Source: Pseudomonadota bacterium (lineage in GTDB: Bacteria; Myxococcota_A; Polyangia; GCA-2747355). From it: a stretch of DNA of 64,000 nt. The notes below the pieces were generated by a model. That model searched no databases. It was not told where the DNA came from and saw nothing but the letters and a program-made list of their open reading frames with translations. This document shows, piece after piece, positions 46,681 through 55,688 of this stretch (positions are counted from its first letter, which is position 1; each line of letters opens with the position of its first letter). The translations under genes and the position numbers were made by a program. The DNA lies in the NCBI GenBank assembly GCA_016702545.1, contig JADJDT010000020.1, positions 56,840 to 120,839 on the forward strand, given 5' to 3'.

Positions 46681-47221
46681 AATGTGGAGCAACCCGGTGC
46701 AGTGGGCCTTCTGGTTGCTCGGCGGGCTCGCGCTGCTCGGTGCGCTGGGCACCGTCACGCGGCGCAGCCCGGTGCAGGCGGCGTTGTTCCTCGTGCTGAC
46801 GCTGGTGGCGACGGGCGGGCTGTTCCTGGTGCTGCACGCCAGCTTCCTCGCGGCGATGCAAGTCCTCGTCTACGCCGGCGCGGTGATGGTGCTCTTCCTC
46901 TTCGTCGTGATGTCCGTCAGCCACACGGAGGGGGAGACCCTGGGCCTGGCGCAGGGCACCGTGGGCAAGCTGATCGGCCTGGCGGCCGTCGGCGTGCTCG
47001 GTCACCAGCTCCTGCGCGTGTGCCTGACGGTGGGCGACGGCACGTCGGTAGGCGCGGCGCTGCCGGGCGGCTTCGGCGATGTGCGATCGCTGGGGCGGTG
47101 GATCTTCTCACGCTACCTGCTGCCCTTCGAGGCCATCTCGGTGCTGCTGCTGGTCGCCATCGTCGCGGCCGTGGCGATCACGCGCAGGCCGCCACGTGGT
47201 CGTGCGGAGGGGGAGGGCTGA
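46625..47221 (+). CDS. nuoJ: NADH:quinone oxidoreductase subunit J
   Basis: 198 residues, five predicted membrane helices, with the NuoJ core LHASFLAAMQVLVYAGAVMV. The first 20 residues are an unusual repeat: MSSAL three times, then MSSA. They are encoded by a 15-base tandem repeat at 46625-46680, with an ATG at the start of each unit. The family normally begins around the Met at 46682 (MWSNPVQWAFW). Several in-frame starts are therefore possible. The first ATG overlaps the nuoF stop, which favours coupled initiation. Confidence 0.92.
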   Translation: MSSALMSSALMSSALMSSAMWSNPVQWAFWLLGGLALLGALGTVTRRSPVQAALFLVLTLVATGGLFLVLHASFLAAMQVLVYAGAVMVLFLFVVMSVSHTEGETLGLAQGTVGKLIGLAAVGVLGHQLLRVCLTVGDGTSVGAALPGGFGDVRSLGRWIFSRYLLPFEAISVLLLVAIVAAVAITRRPPRGRAEGEG

Positions 47222-47227
47222 GCCGCG

Positions 47228-47530
47228 ATGGTGCCGACGAGTCAAGTCCTGGGTCTTGCCGCGCTGCTGTTCTGTATCGGTCTCGCCGGGGTGATCGTGC
47301 GGCGAAACCTGCTGATCGTGATGATGTCGGTCGAGTTGATGCTCAATGCTGCAAATCTGGCGCTGGTCGGCTTCGCCCGCGTGCGCGGCGACCTGGAGGG
47401 GCAGGGTTTGGCCTTCCTGATCGTGGCGCTGGCGGCGGCCGAGGCGGCTGTGGGACTGGCGATCGTCGTGTCGGTCTTCCGCAGCCGGCGCACCGTCTAC
47501 GCCGACGAGGTCACCCTCCTGCGCCGCTGA
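47228..47530 (+). CDS. nuoK: NADH:quinone oxidoreductase subunit K
   Basis: A 100-residue, three-helix subunit, the MrpC-like part of the membrane arm. The two conserved membrane glutamates are visible in VELMLNAANLALV and LAAAEAAVGLAIV. Length and helix pattern are normal. It follows nuoJ after 6 bases. Confidence 0.95.
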   Translation: MVPTSQVLGLAALLFCIGLAGVIVRRNLLIVMMSVELMLNAANLALVGFARVRGDLEGQGLAFLIVALAAAEAAVGLAIVVSVFRSRRTVYADEVTLLRR

Positions 47531-47563
47531 GGACCCCCCGCCGTCGGATCGAGGCTCTGGCCC

Positions 47564-49795
47564 ATGACGAAGACCTTCCCCCTGCTCTGGATCCCGCTCC
47601 TGCCCCTGCTCGGGGCGGCGATCAACCTGCTCTGCGGGCGCGTGCTGTCACGGCGCGCGGTCAACGTGGTCGCGTGCGGCAGTGTGGCGGGCGCGCTCGG
47701 GGTGGTGGTCTTCGCGGTCTTCGGCCGTCTCTGGCCACTGGTCGGGGCGGCCGAGGGGACCCACCTTCCGGCGCGGCTGGTGCAGACCGCTTACGCCTGG
47801 ATCACCGCGGGCAGCGTCGACCTGCCGGTCGGCTTGGTCTGCGACCCGCTCTCGGCGGTGATGCTGCTGGTCGTCACCCTCGTGGGCTTCCTGATCCACC
47901 TCTATTCGACGGGCTACATGGCGCATGAGCGCGACTACGCCCGCTTCTTCGGCTACCTCAATCTCTTCACCGGCGCGATGCTGATCCTCGTGCTGGCCGA
48001 CAACCTGCCGCTGCTCTTCGTCGGCTGGGAAGGCGTCGGGGTCTGCTCGTATCTGCTGATCGGCTTCTGGTACGACAAGGATGGGACCGAGCGCCTCGGC
48101 CTGGCCAATGCCATGGCGGGTCGCAAGGCCTTCCTCGTCAATCGCGTGGGTGACGTCGCCTTCCTGCTCGGCATGCTCGTGCTCTTCGCCGCGACGCGCA
48201 CCTTGAGCATCGAGAGTCTGGCCCTGCGGGCCTCGGATCTGCTGCTGCCCCTGCACCCGCTGGGCCTCGGGCCCTACACCGTGGCCGGCGTCGCCGGGCT
48301 GCTGCTCTTCATCGGCGCGATGGGCAAGTCGGCCCAGATCCCGCTCTATGTCTGGCTGCCGGACGCGATGGCCGGACCCACGCCGGTCAGCGCGTTGATT
48401 CATGCGGCGACGATGGTGACCGCCGGCGTGTACATGGTCGCGCGCATGAACTTCCTCTTCATGCTCTCGCCCGCGGTGATGGGCCTGATCGCGCTGGTGG
48501 GCGCCACGACCGCGCTCTTCGCCGCTTCGATCGGCTTCGCCCAGCACGACATCAAGAAGGTGCTGGCCTATTCGACCATCAGCCAGCTCGGCTACATGTT
48601 CGTCGCGGTCGGCGTCGGCGCGTTCTCGGCCGGGATCTTCCACCTCTTCACGCATGCCTTCTTCAAGGCCTGTCTGTTCCTCGGCGCCGGCGCGATCATC
48701 CACGCGCTGCACGACGAGCAGGACCTGCGCCAGATGGGTGGTCTCCGGCGCCCGCTGGCGACGACGCACTGGACCTTCCTGGTCTCGACGCTGGCGATCG
48801 CCGGTATTCCGCCGCTGTCGGGGTTCTTCTCCAAGGACGAGATCCTCTGGCGCGCCATCGCCACCGCCAATCCGGCGCTCGGATCGACTTGGCTGCCCGC
48901 CCTGCTCTACGTGATGTCGCTGGCCGCGGCGCTGTGCACGGCCTTCTACATGTTTCGCCTCTATGGCCTGGTCTTCCTCGGTGAGCGGCGAGGGACGGCG
49001 CCCGCGTCGTCGCACGGGCATGCAGGCGGGCACGTGGGCGGCCATCCAGGCGGTCATGCAGGCGGTGGTCATGCGGGCGGTGGTCATGCGGGCAGTGGTC
49101 ATGCGGGCAGTGGTCATGCGGGCAGTGGTCATGCGGGCAGTGGTCATGCGGGCGATTTGCATCTGCCGGGCCCCGCGATGGAGGCCCCGCTGATCGTGCT
49201 GGCGGGCGGCGCCGCGCTGCTCGGACTGCTGGGGCTGCCCGAGGTGGTCGGTTCGTGGCTCGGCATCGAGCACATCAACCTCTTCGAGCGTTGGCTGGCG
49301 CCGGTGGTGGACCAGGGGGCGCGCCTGGCCGACCGCTGGGCGGGCGGGCAACGGGTGGCGGCCAATGCGCTCGCCGAGAGCCACGGACTCGAAGCGCTGC
49401 TGCTGCTGCTCTCCGTGGCCGTCGCCGTCGGCAGCAGCGCCCTGGCCTGGAAGCTCTACCGCGCCGGCCCGAGTGCGCTGGTGGAGCGGCTGACGGCGCG
49501 CCTGCGGTGGTTCTACCGCCTGGTGCTCAACAAATACTGGGTCGACGAGCTCTACGACTGGACCATCGTGCGGCCCTACAAGGCGCTGGCCGTGGTCTTG
49601 TTCCAGCTGGTCGACCGCCTCGTGATCGACCGCCTGGGCGTCCACGGCACCGCGCGCAGCGTCGACGGCGTCGGTCGCGTGCTGCGCCGCTTGCAGACCG
49701 GCAACGTGCAGCACTATGTCGTCGGGCTGGTGATCGGCATCACCGCGCTCGTGGTTGGCGTGGTCGGAGCGGCACTGCTCGGCGGAGGTGGATAA
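47564..49795 (+). CDS. nuoL: NADH:quinone oxidoreductase subunit L
   Basis: 743 residues, an MrpA-like antiporter subunit of the membrane arm, with an amphipathic lateral helix expected at the C-terminus. Signature stretches: HLYSTGYMAHERDYARFF, FVGWEGVGVCSYLLIGFW, MAGPTPVSALIHAATMVTAG, and LSGFFSKDEILW. A loop at about 484-530 is expanded with His/Gly repeats (GHAGS units). It is longer than most NuoL by roughly that loop and the tail. The stop overlaps the nuoM start (TAATG). Confidence 0.95.
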   Translation: MTKTFPLLWIPLLPLLGAAINLLCGRVLSRRAVNVVACGSVAGALGVVVFAVFGRLWPLVGAAEGTHLPARLVQTAYAWITAGSVDLPVGLVCDPLSAVMLLVVTLVGFLIHLYSTGYMAHERDYARFFGYLNLFTGAMLILVLADNLPLLFVGWEGVGVCSYLLIGFWYDKDGTERLGLANAMAGRKAFLVNRVGDVAFLLGMLVLFAATRTLSIESLALRASDLLLPLHPLGLGPYTVAGVAGLLLFIGAMGKSAQIPLYVWLPDAMAGPTPVSALIHAATMVTAGVYMVARMNFLFMLSPAVMGLIALVGATTALFAASIGFAQHDIKKVLAYSTISQLGYMFVAVGVGAFSAGIFHLFTHAFFKACLFLGAGAIIHALHDEQDLRQMGGLRRPLATTHWTFLVSTLAIAGIPPLSGFFSKDEILWRAIATANPALGSTWLPALLYVMSLAAALCTAFYMFRLYGLVFLGERRGTAPASSHGHAGGHVGGHPGGHAGGGHAGGGHAGSGHAGSGHAGSGHAGSGHAGDLHLPGPAMEAPLIVLAGGAALLGLLGLPEVVGSWLGIEHINLFERWLAPVVDQGARLADRWAGGQRVAANALAESHGLEALLLLLSVAVAVGSSALAWKLYRAGPSALVERLTARLRWFYRLVLNKYWVDELYDWTIVRPYKALAVVLFQLVDRLVIDRLGVHGTARSVDGVGRVLRRLQTGNVQHYVVGLVIGITALVVGVVGAALLGGGG
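49015..49155. repeat. 15-base repeat coding the His/Gly loop of NuoL
   Basis: Units of GGTCATGCGGGCAGT (four copies) and GGTCATGCGGGCGGT (two), preceded by looser relatives. The period keeps the reading frame. Many NuoL proteins have a shorter His-containing segment at this point, so this is an expansion of an existing loop. Confidence 0.9.
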
Positions 49796-51570
49796 TGCTG
49801 CTGACGGCGATCGTGCTGTTGCCGCTGCTCGGCGCGCTGGTCGTGGCGTTGCTGCCGCGCGCCGAGGAACGCGCCACGCGTCACCTCGGCTTCGCTTTCA
49901 CCCTGCTGACCTTCGCGGTCTCGCTCGGGCTGGCGGCGTTTCGCCCGGCCGAGGCCGGCTGGCAGTTCGTCGTGCAGCGGCCCTGGGTCGCCAGCCTGGG
50001 CATCGACTTCCACCTGGCGGTCGACGGGATCAGCCTCTGGCTGGTGCTGCTCACCACCTTCCTTACGCCGATCGTGCTGCTCAGCAGCTACCGCGCGATC
50101 ACCACGCGGGTGAAGGAGTTCGTCGTCGCGATGCTGGTGCTGGAGACCGGCATGCTGGGCGTGTTCCTGGCGCTCGACCTCTTCCTCTTCTATGTGTTCT
50201 GGGAGCTCGTGCTGGTGCCGATGTACCTGATCATCGGCATCTGGGGCCACGGCGACCGGATCTACGCCGCGCTCAAGTTCGTGCTCTATACGGTGGTCGG
50301 ATCGCTGCTGATGCTGGCGGCGATCATCTATCTCTACGTAACGCACGGGCAGGCCACCGGGCACTACACCTTCGACTACACCACGCTGATGCTCTCCGTC
50401 TGGGGTCGCGGCGAGCAGCTCTGGTTGTTCCTCGCCTTCGCCCTGGCCTTCGCGATCAAGGTGCCGCTCTTCCCGCTGCACACCTGGCTACCCGACGCGC
50501 ACACCCAGGCGCCCACGGCGGGCTCGGTGGTGCTCGCCGGGGTGTTGCTGAAGCTCGGCACCTACGGCTTCTTGCGCTTCGCCCTGCCGCTCTTCCCGTG
50601 GGCCGCAGCGCGCTGTGCACCCTACCTCGCCGCCCTGGCGGTGATCGGCATCATCTATGGCGCGTTGGTGGCCTACGCCCAGCAGGATGCCAAGCGCTTG
50701 GTGGCCTACTCCTCCGTCAGCCACCTCGGCTTCGTGATGCTGGGGCTGCTGGCGATGAACAGCACCGGGTTGCAGGGCAGCCTCTTCCTGATGCTGAGCC
50801 ACGGCGTCTCGACCGGGGGCCTCTTTCTGGCGATCGGGGTGCTCTACGAGCGGCGGCACACCAACGAGCTGGCGCAGTTCGGGGGACTCTGGCGGCCGAT
50901 GCCGATCTTCGCCGGCTTGTTCATGGTGATCATGCTCTCGTCGGCCGGCCTGCCCGGGCTCGGCGGCTTCGTCGGTGAGTTCCTGATCCTCGTCGGCACC
51001 TTCACCCACCGCCTCTTCGTCGACGGCGGTGAGCAGCTACGGCTGCTGACGCTGCCGGGTGCCTGGCACTGGGGGCCGCGCGTGGTCGCCGGCCTCGCGG
51101 CTCTCGGGGTGCTGCTCGGCGCGGTCTACCTGCTGGCGATGTTTCAGAAGCTGATGTTCGGGCCGATCACGCAGCCGAAGAACGCCGAGCTGCGCGATCT
51201 CGACGCGCGCGAGATCGCCGTCCTCGCGCCGCTGGTGGTGTTGACCTTCGTGATGGGGATCTACCCGCGCCCCTTCCTGGCGCCGATGGAGCCGGCGGTC
51301 AACCGCCTGCTGCACGACTTCAGCGTGCGCTACGCCGCCAGTCGCGACCACCAGGGTAGCGGCGTGCGCCGCTTGCGCGGAAAGGTGGATGCGCTCGGCG
51401 ACGAGGCCGACCAGGCCACGGCGGTTCCCCCCGCCCCGGCGCGCCGCAGCCCGAGCGTGCGGCCGAGCGCGCCGCGCGCGGCCGAGCTGCCGTCTGGCCG
51501 CGCGGCCGGCGTCCGGCCTTTGAAGCCACCGCTGGCGCGAAGCCGCGGGCCGGCGCGAGGTGCAGCATGA
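49795..51570 (+). CDS. nuoM: NADH:quinone oxidoreductase subunit M
   Basis: 591 residues, an MrpD-like antiporter subunit. Core motifs: LAVDGISLWLVLLTTFL, FYVFWELVLVPMYLIIGIWG (with the key Glu), FPLHTWLPDAHTQAPTAGSV, and AYSSVSHLGFVMLG. The last 75 residues, Pro/Arg/Ala-rich after the last helix, go beyond the usual end of NuoM. The ATG at 49795 overlaps the nuoL stop, and its own stop overlaps the nuoN start (ATGA). Confidence 0.95.
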   Translation: MLLTAIVLLPLLGALVVALLPRAEERATRHLGFAFTLLTFAVSLGLAAFRPAEAGWQFVVQRPWVASLGIDFHLAVDGISLWLVLLTTFLTPIVLLSSYRAITTRVKEFVVAMLVLETGMLGVFLALDLFLFYVFWELVLVPMYLIIGIWGHGDRIYAALKFVLYTVVGSLLMLAAIIYLYVTHGQATGHYTFDYTTLMLSVWGRGEQLWLFLAFALAFAIKVPLFPLHTWLPDAHTQAPTAGSVVLAGVLLKLGTYGFLRFALPLFPWAAARCAPYLAALAVIGIIYGALVAYAQQDAKRLVAYSSVSHLGFVMLGLLAMNSTGLQGSLFLMLSHGVSTGGLFLAIGVLYERRHTNELAQFGGLWRPMPIFAGLFMVIMLSSAGLPGLGGFVGEFLILVGTFTHRLFVDGGEQLRLLTLPGAWHWGPRVVAGLAALGVLLGAVYLLAMFQKLMFGPITQPKNAELRDLDAREIAVLAPLVVLTFVMGIYPRPFLAPMEPAVNRLLHDFSVRYAASRDHQGSGVRRLRGKVDALGDEADQATAVPPAPARRSPSVRPSAPRAAELPSGRAAGVRPLKPPLARSRGPARGAA

Positions 51571-53042
51571 CCGGCGGCGTTGGCATGGGCGAGCTGCAGG
51601 CCCTGGCGCCGCTGCTCGTGGTCACCGGCTGGGCGGCGCTCCTGCTGCTGGTCAGCGCCTTGGCGGGAGGACGCAGCCTGCGGCTCGGCCCGCTGGCGCT
51701 CTGCGGCCTGCTGCTGGCGTTGGCGGCGGTGGTGTGGGACTGGCGTCTCGTCGGCGCAGGCGGGCAGGTGCTCTTCGGCGGGCTGGCGGTCAGCGACCGC
51801 TTCGCGCTCTTCCTCGACGCCCTGCTGCTGCTCGCTGGCTCGCTGACCGTGCTGATCTCCGGCGCCTATCTCGACGAGCACGGGTTCGCGGACGATGCCT
51901 ACTTCTCGCTGCTGCTGCTCGCCATCAGCGGCATGATGCTGCTGGTCCACGCCACCAGCTTGGTGATGTTGCTGATTGGGCTCGAGACGATGTCGCTGGC
52001 GATCTACGCGCTGGTCGCCTTCTGGGTCGGCAAGGCCACCAGCGCCGAGGCGGCGCTGAAGTACTTCGTGATGGGCGCCGTCGCCTCCGCCTTCCTGGTG
52101 TTCGGCGTGGCCTTGATTTACGGCGTGACGGGGGCGACCGGCTATCGCGCGCTCGCCGAGGCCGCCGCGCAGGCGGCCGGACAGCCGCTGCTGCTGCTCG
52201 GCATGGTCTTCGTCCTGGGTGCGCTGGCGTTCAAGGTGGCGATCGTACCGCTGCATATGTGGGTGCCCGACGCGTACGAGGGCGCGCCCACGCCCGTGAC
52301 GGGGTTGATGGCCTCCGCCGTCAAGGCCGCCGGCTTCGGCGCGCTGCTGCGCTTGCTGGCGACCTCCTTTGCGGCCGATGGCCTGGTCTACGGTTCGACC
52401 GGCTGGCTCAACCCCTGCTGGACCCTCGCGGCGCTGACGATGTCGTTGGGCAACCTGGCCGCGCTGCGGCAGCCCAGCATCAAGCGCATGCTCGCCTATT
52501 CATCGGTGGCGCACGCGGGCTATGTGCTGCTGGGCGTGATCGCCGCGGGACTGCATCCGGGGCAGCTGGCGCCGGTCCTGTTCTACCTGCTCTCCTATGC
52601 CGCAGCCACGCTCGGGGCGCTGGGGGTGGTGGCGTGGATTGGGCGCCGCGAGGCGGAGCGGCTGACCTTCGAGGATTGGGCCGGGCTGGCGCGGCACCAT
52701 CCCGTCGTGGCCCTGGCGATGACGGTGTTTATGCTGTCGTTGGCGGGGGTGCCCCCCACCGGCGGCTTCTTCGCCAAGTTTTACCTGTTCCGCGCCGCGC
52801 TGCGCGACCCGCAGCTCGTGACCCTGGTCGTGATCGCGGTGCTCAACAGCGTGGTCAGCGTCTACTACTATCTGCGCCCGGTGGTGGCGATGTACTTTCA
52901 GGACGGCGTGGCGCAGCCCCAGCCGCTGGCCCGCCCCGGCGTCTACGCGATGCTCGGGTTGGCGCTGGCGCTGGTGTTGCTGCTGGGCCTGCTGCCCGGT
53001 GTGCCGCTCGATTGGGCGCTGCACGCCCAGCTCGCCCGTTAG
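51567..53042 (+). CDS. nuoN: NADH:quinone oxidoreductase subunit N
   Basis: 491 residues, an MrpD-like antiporter subunit at the end of the operon. Motifs: LIGLETMSLAIYALVAFW, AALKYFVMGAVASAFLVFG, PLHMWVPDAYEGAPTPVTG, MLAYSSVAHAGYVLLG, LSLAGVPPTGGFFAKFYLF. These include the conserved Glu and Lys residues of the proton half-channels. No further nuo gene follows. The 8-base repeat region starts 100 bases after the stop. Confidence 0.95.
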   Translation: MTGGVGMGELQALAPLLVVTGWAALLLLVSALAGGRSLRLGPLALCGLLLALAAVVWDWRLVGAGGQVLFGGLAVSDRFALFLDALLLLAGSLTVLISGAYLDEHGFADDAYFSLLLLAISGMMLLVHATSLVMLLIGLETMSLAIYALVAFWVGKATSAEAALKYFVMGAVASAFLVFGVALIYGVTGATGYRALAEAAAQAAGQPLLLLGMVFVLGALAFKVAIVPLHMWVPDAYEGAPTPVTGLMASAVKAAGFGALLRLLATSFAADGLVYGSTGWLNPCWTLAALTMSLGNLAALRQPSIKRMLAYSSVAHAGYVLLGVIAAGLHPGQLAPVLFYLLSYAAATLGALGVVAWIGRREAERLTFEDWAGLARHHPVVALAMTVFMLSLAGVPPTGGFFAKFYLFRAALRDPQLVTLVVIAVLNSVVSVYYYLRPVVAMYFQDGVAQPQPLARPGVYAMLGLALALVLLLGLLPGVPLDWALHAQLAR

Positions 53043-53142
53043 GCCCACCGCGCTCCAGGCACCTCCCACCTCGCCGCCGCCGCCCACGGGGACCGGCCAG
53101 GGCGTGCGTGGCCCCAGGGCGCCCGCCCGGTGCCCGGCTTCG

Positions 53143-53229
53143 TCCAACGGTCCAACGGTCCAACGGTCCAACGGTCCAACGGTCCAACGGTCAACGGTGT
53201 GGCGGTCCAACGGTCCAACGGTGTGGCGG
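53143..53229. repeat. 8-base tandem repeat
   Basis: Six exact copies of TCCAACGG (53143-53190) are followed by mixed units of TCCAACGG and TGTGGCGG, all 8 bases or nearly so. It lies between nuoN and the PilZ gene and is not in a gene, since the period would shift a reading frame with every change of copy number. Confidence 0.9.
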
Positions 53230-53313
53230 TGCACTGGGCGCTCGCGATGGCGGGCGGGTTGGGTTATCCTCGGCCTAGCTCCGCGCCGGGGCCGTGGCCA
53301 GGGGGAGAACGCG

Positions 53314-54054
53314 GTGGGCGAGCAAGACCTGCGACAACATCCGCGCCTGCCGGTCAACCTACCGGCGACCTACTGCTCGGCCAACCTGATCATCGATGTC
53401 CGTGTCTCCAACCTGAGCCAGACCGGCTTGTTCTTGCGCTGCTCGGCGGTCGACCCGATCGGCACGCTGGCCGAGGTGACGATCAGCCTGCTGGAGCAAG
53501 CGGCTCCGCTCGTCGTCAGCGGAGAGGTCATCTGGTCGTTCGCGATGTCCGACCGGCCGAGTGGGATGGGGCTGCGCTTCGGTGCGCTGTCCAAGGAGAC
53601 CCGCGCGGCGCTCGCCAACTGCCTGCTGCAGAGCAGCCACGGCCGTACCGCGCCGGAGGGCCGGCGGGGAGGGGGCGGGGGGGGGGGGGGGGGGGGGGGG
53701 GGGGGTGGGCTGGTGCCCCGCCCGTGGGGGGGGCGCGGGGGGGGGGGGGCGAAAGAATCGACGAGCCCCCCCGGCCCGGGGGAAGTCCCAGCGGGCCCCC
53801 CCCGCGCCCCGGGCTCGCGGCACGGACACGGTCGTCGCCTGCGTCCGAGCGTCCCGCCTCGAGGAGGGGACGTTCGGAACAAGCTGGGCTCACTGGCTCC
53901 TTCGGCTCGCACGTCCATGGAGCCACCGGCGTCTACTGGAGCCGGTCTGGCACCTGCTCGAGGCAGGTTGAGCTCGTGCTGGCCAACGCGCCCCTCGGTC
54001 CCCCTACCTCGGCGACGGTGGGAGGCGTCAAGCATGCGGCGTGAAGCTTCATAA
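53314..54054 (+). CDS. PilZ-domain protein, 3' end unreliable
   Basis: GTG at 53314 follows GGGGGAG. Residues 5-110 form a PilZ domain, which binds cyclic di-GMP: the RxxxR motif is in RQHPRLPVN, the NLSxxGxF-type motif is NLSQTGLFL, and GMGLRF closes the barrel. After about residue 115 the sequence enters a run of 29 G (53677-53705) and a long Gly stretch. The frame stays open to 54054, but that part is not believable as protein. The true gene probably ends shortly after 53660. No effector domain is visible, so it may be a single-domain PilZ adaptor. Confidence 0.65.
   Translation: MGEQDLRQHPRLPVNLPATYCSANLIIDVRVSNLSQTGLFLRCSAVDPIGTLAEVTISLLEQAAPLVVSGEVIWSFAMSDRPSGMGLRFGALSKETRAALANCLLQSSHGRTAPEGRRGGGGGGGGGGGGGGLVPRPWGGRGGGGAKESTSPPGPGEVPAGPPRAPGSRHGHGRRLRPSVPPRGGDVRNKLGSLAPSARTSMEPPASTGAGLAPARGRLSSCWPTRPSVPLPRRRWEASSMRREAS
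53677..53750. repeat. Poly-G tract (probable artefact)
   Basis: A run of 29 G at 53677-53705, then more G-runs to about 53750. Such long G homopolymers are rare in real genomes but typical of signal loss in two-colour sequencing or of bad consensus building. Together with the tract at 43189-43433 it marks possible misjoins. Confidence 0.7.
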
Positions 54055-54178
54055 TAGGCGGCCGATCCATCCCGCGCGTCTGCGTTGCTCGTCGGTTGCG
54101 TACAGGCAGTACGCCCCCTCGTCGCGCCTTGCCGCACGGGCGCCTCGACCGCCAACCTGGCAAGCTAATTTCCGCCAA
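54046..54178. repeat. Diverged relative of the 158-base terminal-repeat element
   Basis: Read on the minus strand, it contains GAGGCGCCCGTGCGGCAAGG, then GAGCAACGCAG and GCGGGATGGATCGGCCG, in the same order as in 18587-18744. The ends differ: AGCTTCATAATAGGCGG on one side, AGCTAATTTCCGCC on the other. It sits downstream of the PilZ gene and of the YihY-type gene. Confidence 0.65.
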
Positions 54179-54271
54179 CCTCCTTAGCACCACTTTGTCG
54201 GGGTTCCCCCGTCGCCAGGTTCGTTCCCGAAATCCGACCTTGTGGTGCTGGCCTCCCTCGAACGAGGCCCT

Positions 54272-55645
54272 TCAGCGTGGTGGCGCGGCGTGCTGCGGAT
54301 CGCCTAGCGCCGCGAGTGTGGTCGTCGCTTGCGCGCAGCGGGCCGCCTCGGCGGCGGCGATGACGACCCCCACGCGCGCTTGCAGCGCGTCGTCGACGAG
54401 GGCCAGCTCCTCGCCATCGTGATGGCGCAGCAGCTCGAAGACCTGAGCCACCGTGGTCGTATCGGGCGCGCGCGCGGGCAGGTAGCGCGGCTCGTCGCCC
54501 TCGGCGCTGGCGGCCAACAGCCCCGCCTTGAGCAGCAGGTCGAGCGCCGGCTGGGCCAGCGTCGGGGGCGCGCCAGCGCGGGCGGCCAGCTCGGCTGCCG
54601 TCGGTGCGGGCGCGCCACGCTGGAAGGCGCTCGCGGTGTCGGCGAGCAGCCGCAGCGCCAGCGCCTCGCGCACGGCCTGGTTGAGCAGGCGCGGGGCAGC
54701 CCTGAGCTGATCCGTGGCCACGCTTTGGCTCGCATAGGTGTAGCTCACGCCGAAGAGCACGATCACCCAGCTGTAGTAGAGCCAGAGCATCAACAAGGGC
54801 AGCGCACCGAGGGCACCGTAGACGGCGCTTTGGCTCAAGACGCTGGCGGAGAGCCAGACGAAGAGCGCCTTGACCGCCGTCCAGAGCAGGCCCGCGACCA
54901 GCCCACCCGCCAGGGCGCTGCGCAGCCGCACCTTGGTGTTGGGGACCAGGGCGTAGGCCGCGACGAAGAGCGCGCAGACGGCGAGCGTGGAGCTGAGCGA
55001 GAGCAGCCAGCGGCCGAGCCCCCAGGGCAGCCAACCGAGGGCCGCGGCGGTGAAGGCCGAGCGCTGGAGCTGCGCCGAGATCGAGAGCGAGACGCCGACG
55101 AGGATCGGCCCGACGGTGATCATGAACCAGTAGACCGCCAGCCGCAGATGCAGCGGTCGGCCGCGCGAGATGCCCCAGATGCGGTTGAAGGCCTGCTCGC
55201 TGTTCACCAGCAGGCTGATCGCGGAATAGAACAAGAGCAGGGTGCCGACGCCGGCGATCGCTCCCGCGCTGATGTTGGCGGTGAACTGGTTGAGCCAGCG
55301 ACCGACCTCCTCCGCGCGGCCGACGGCCAGGTTCTCCAGGATCAGCCGCCGCAGCGGCGCCTCCAGGCGCTGCAGGCCGCCGAAGGCCTTGAAGAGCGCG
55401 AAGGCCACCGCGAGCAGCGGCACGATCGCGAGCAGCGTGTGATAGGTCAACGCCGCGGCGCGCCGGGTGATCTCGCCGTCGTTGATCGTGCGCGCCGTGA
55501 AGAAGAAGACCTGCACCTGGCGGGCGAGATAGGCGATCGCCCCGCCGCGGCGGCGACAGGCCTCGGCCCAGGCGTGCAGCAGCCGCCCGTCATGGAGGCT
55601 CTTCAGGCGAGCGCCCCAGCTCCTGGTGGTCGTCGGTGGCTTCAT
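54272..55645 (-). CDS. YihY/BrkB-family membrane protein with C-terminal winged-helix-like region
   Basis: 457 residues. Six membrane helices follow the family signature EITRRAAALTYHTLLAIVPL, with LWLYYSWVIVLFGVSYTY near the end of the membrane part. The old name ribonuclease BN is a misassignment; the true function is unknown. From about 330 on a soluble region (TAAELAARAGAPPTLAQPAL, LLLKAGLLA) has a winged-helix look, as in longer members of the family. The start codon overlaps the possible ATG of the divergent aldolase gene by two bases. Confidence 0.87.
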   Translation of the reverse strand: MKPPTTTRSWGARLKSLHDGRLLHAWAEACRRRGGAIAYLARQVQVFFFTARTINDGEITRRAAALTYHTLLAIVPLLAVAFALFKAFGGLQRLEAPLRRLILENLAVGRAEEVGRWLNQFTANISAGAIAGVGTLLLFYSAISLLVNSEQAFNRIWGISRGRPLHLRLAVYWFMITVGPILVGVSLSISAQLQRSAFTAAALGWLPWGLGRWLLSLSSTLAVCALFVAAYALVPNTKVRLRSALAGGLVAGLLWTAVKALFVWLSASVLSQSAVYGALGALPLLMLWLYYSWVIVLFGVSYTYASQSVATDQLRAAPRLLNQAVREALALRLLADTASAFQRGAPAPTAAELAARAGAPPTLAQPALDLLLKAGLLAASAEGDEPRYLPARAPDTTTVAQVFELLRHHDGEELALVDDALQARVGVVIAAAEAARCAQATTTLAALGDPQHAAPPR

Positions 55646-55688
55646 GGCTCCTCGGCGAGGCTTGCCATCGGCTCGCGCGCTGCGTAGC

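Noticed and set aside
47648..49714. 688-codon minus-strand open frame
   Set aside because: It is the reverse reading of nuoL and has no features of its own.
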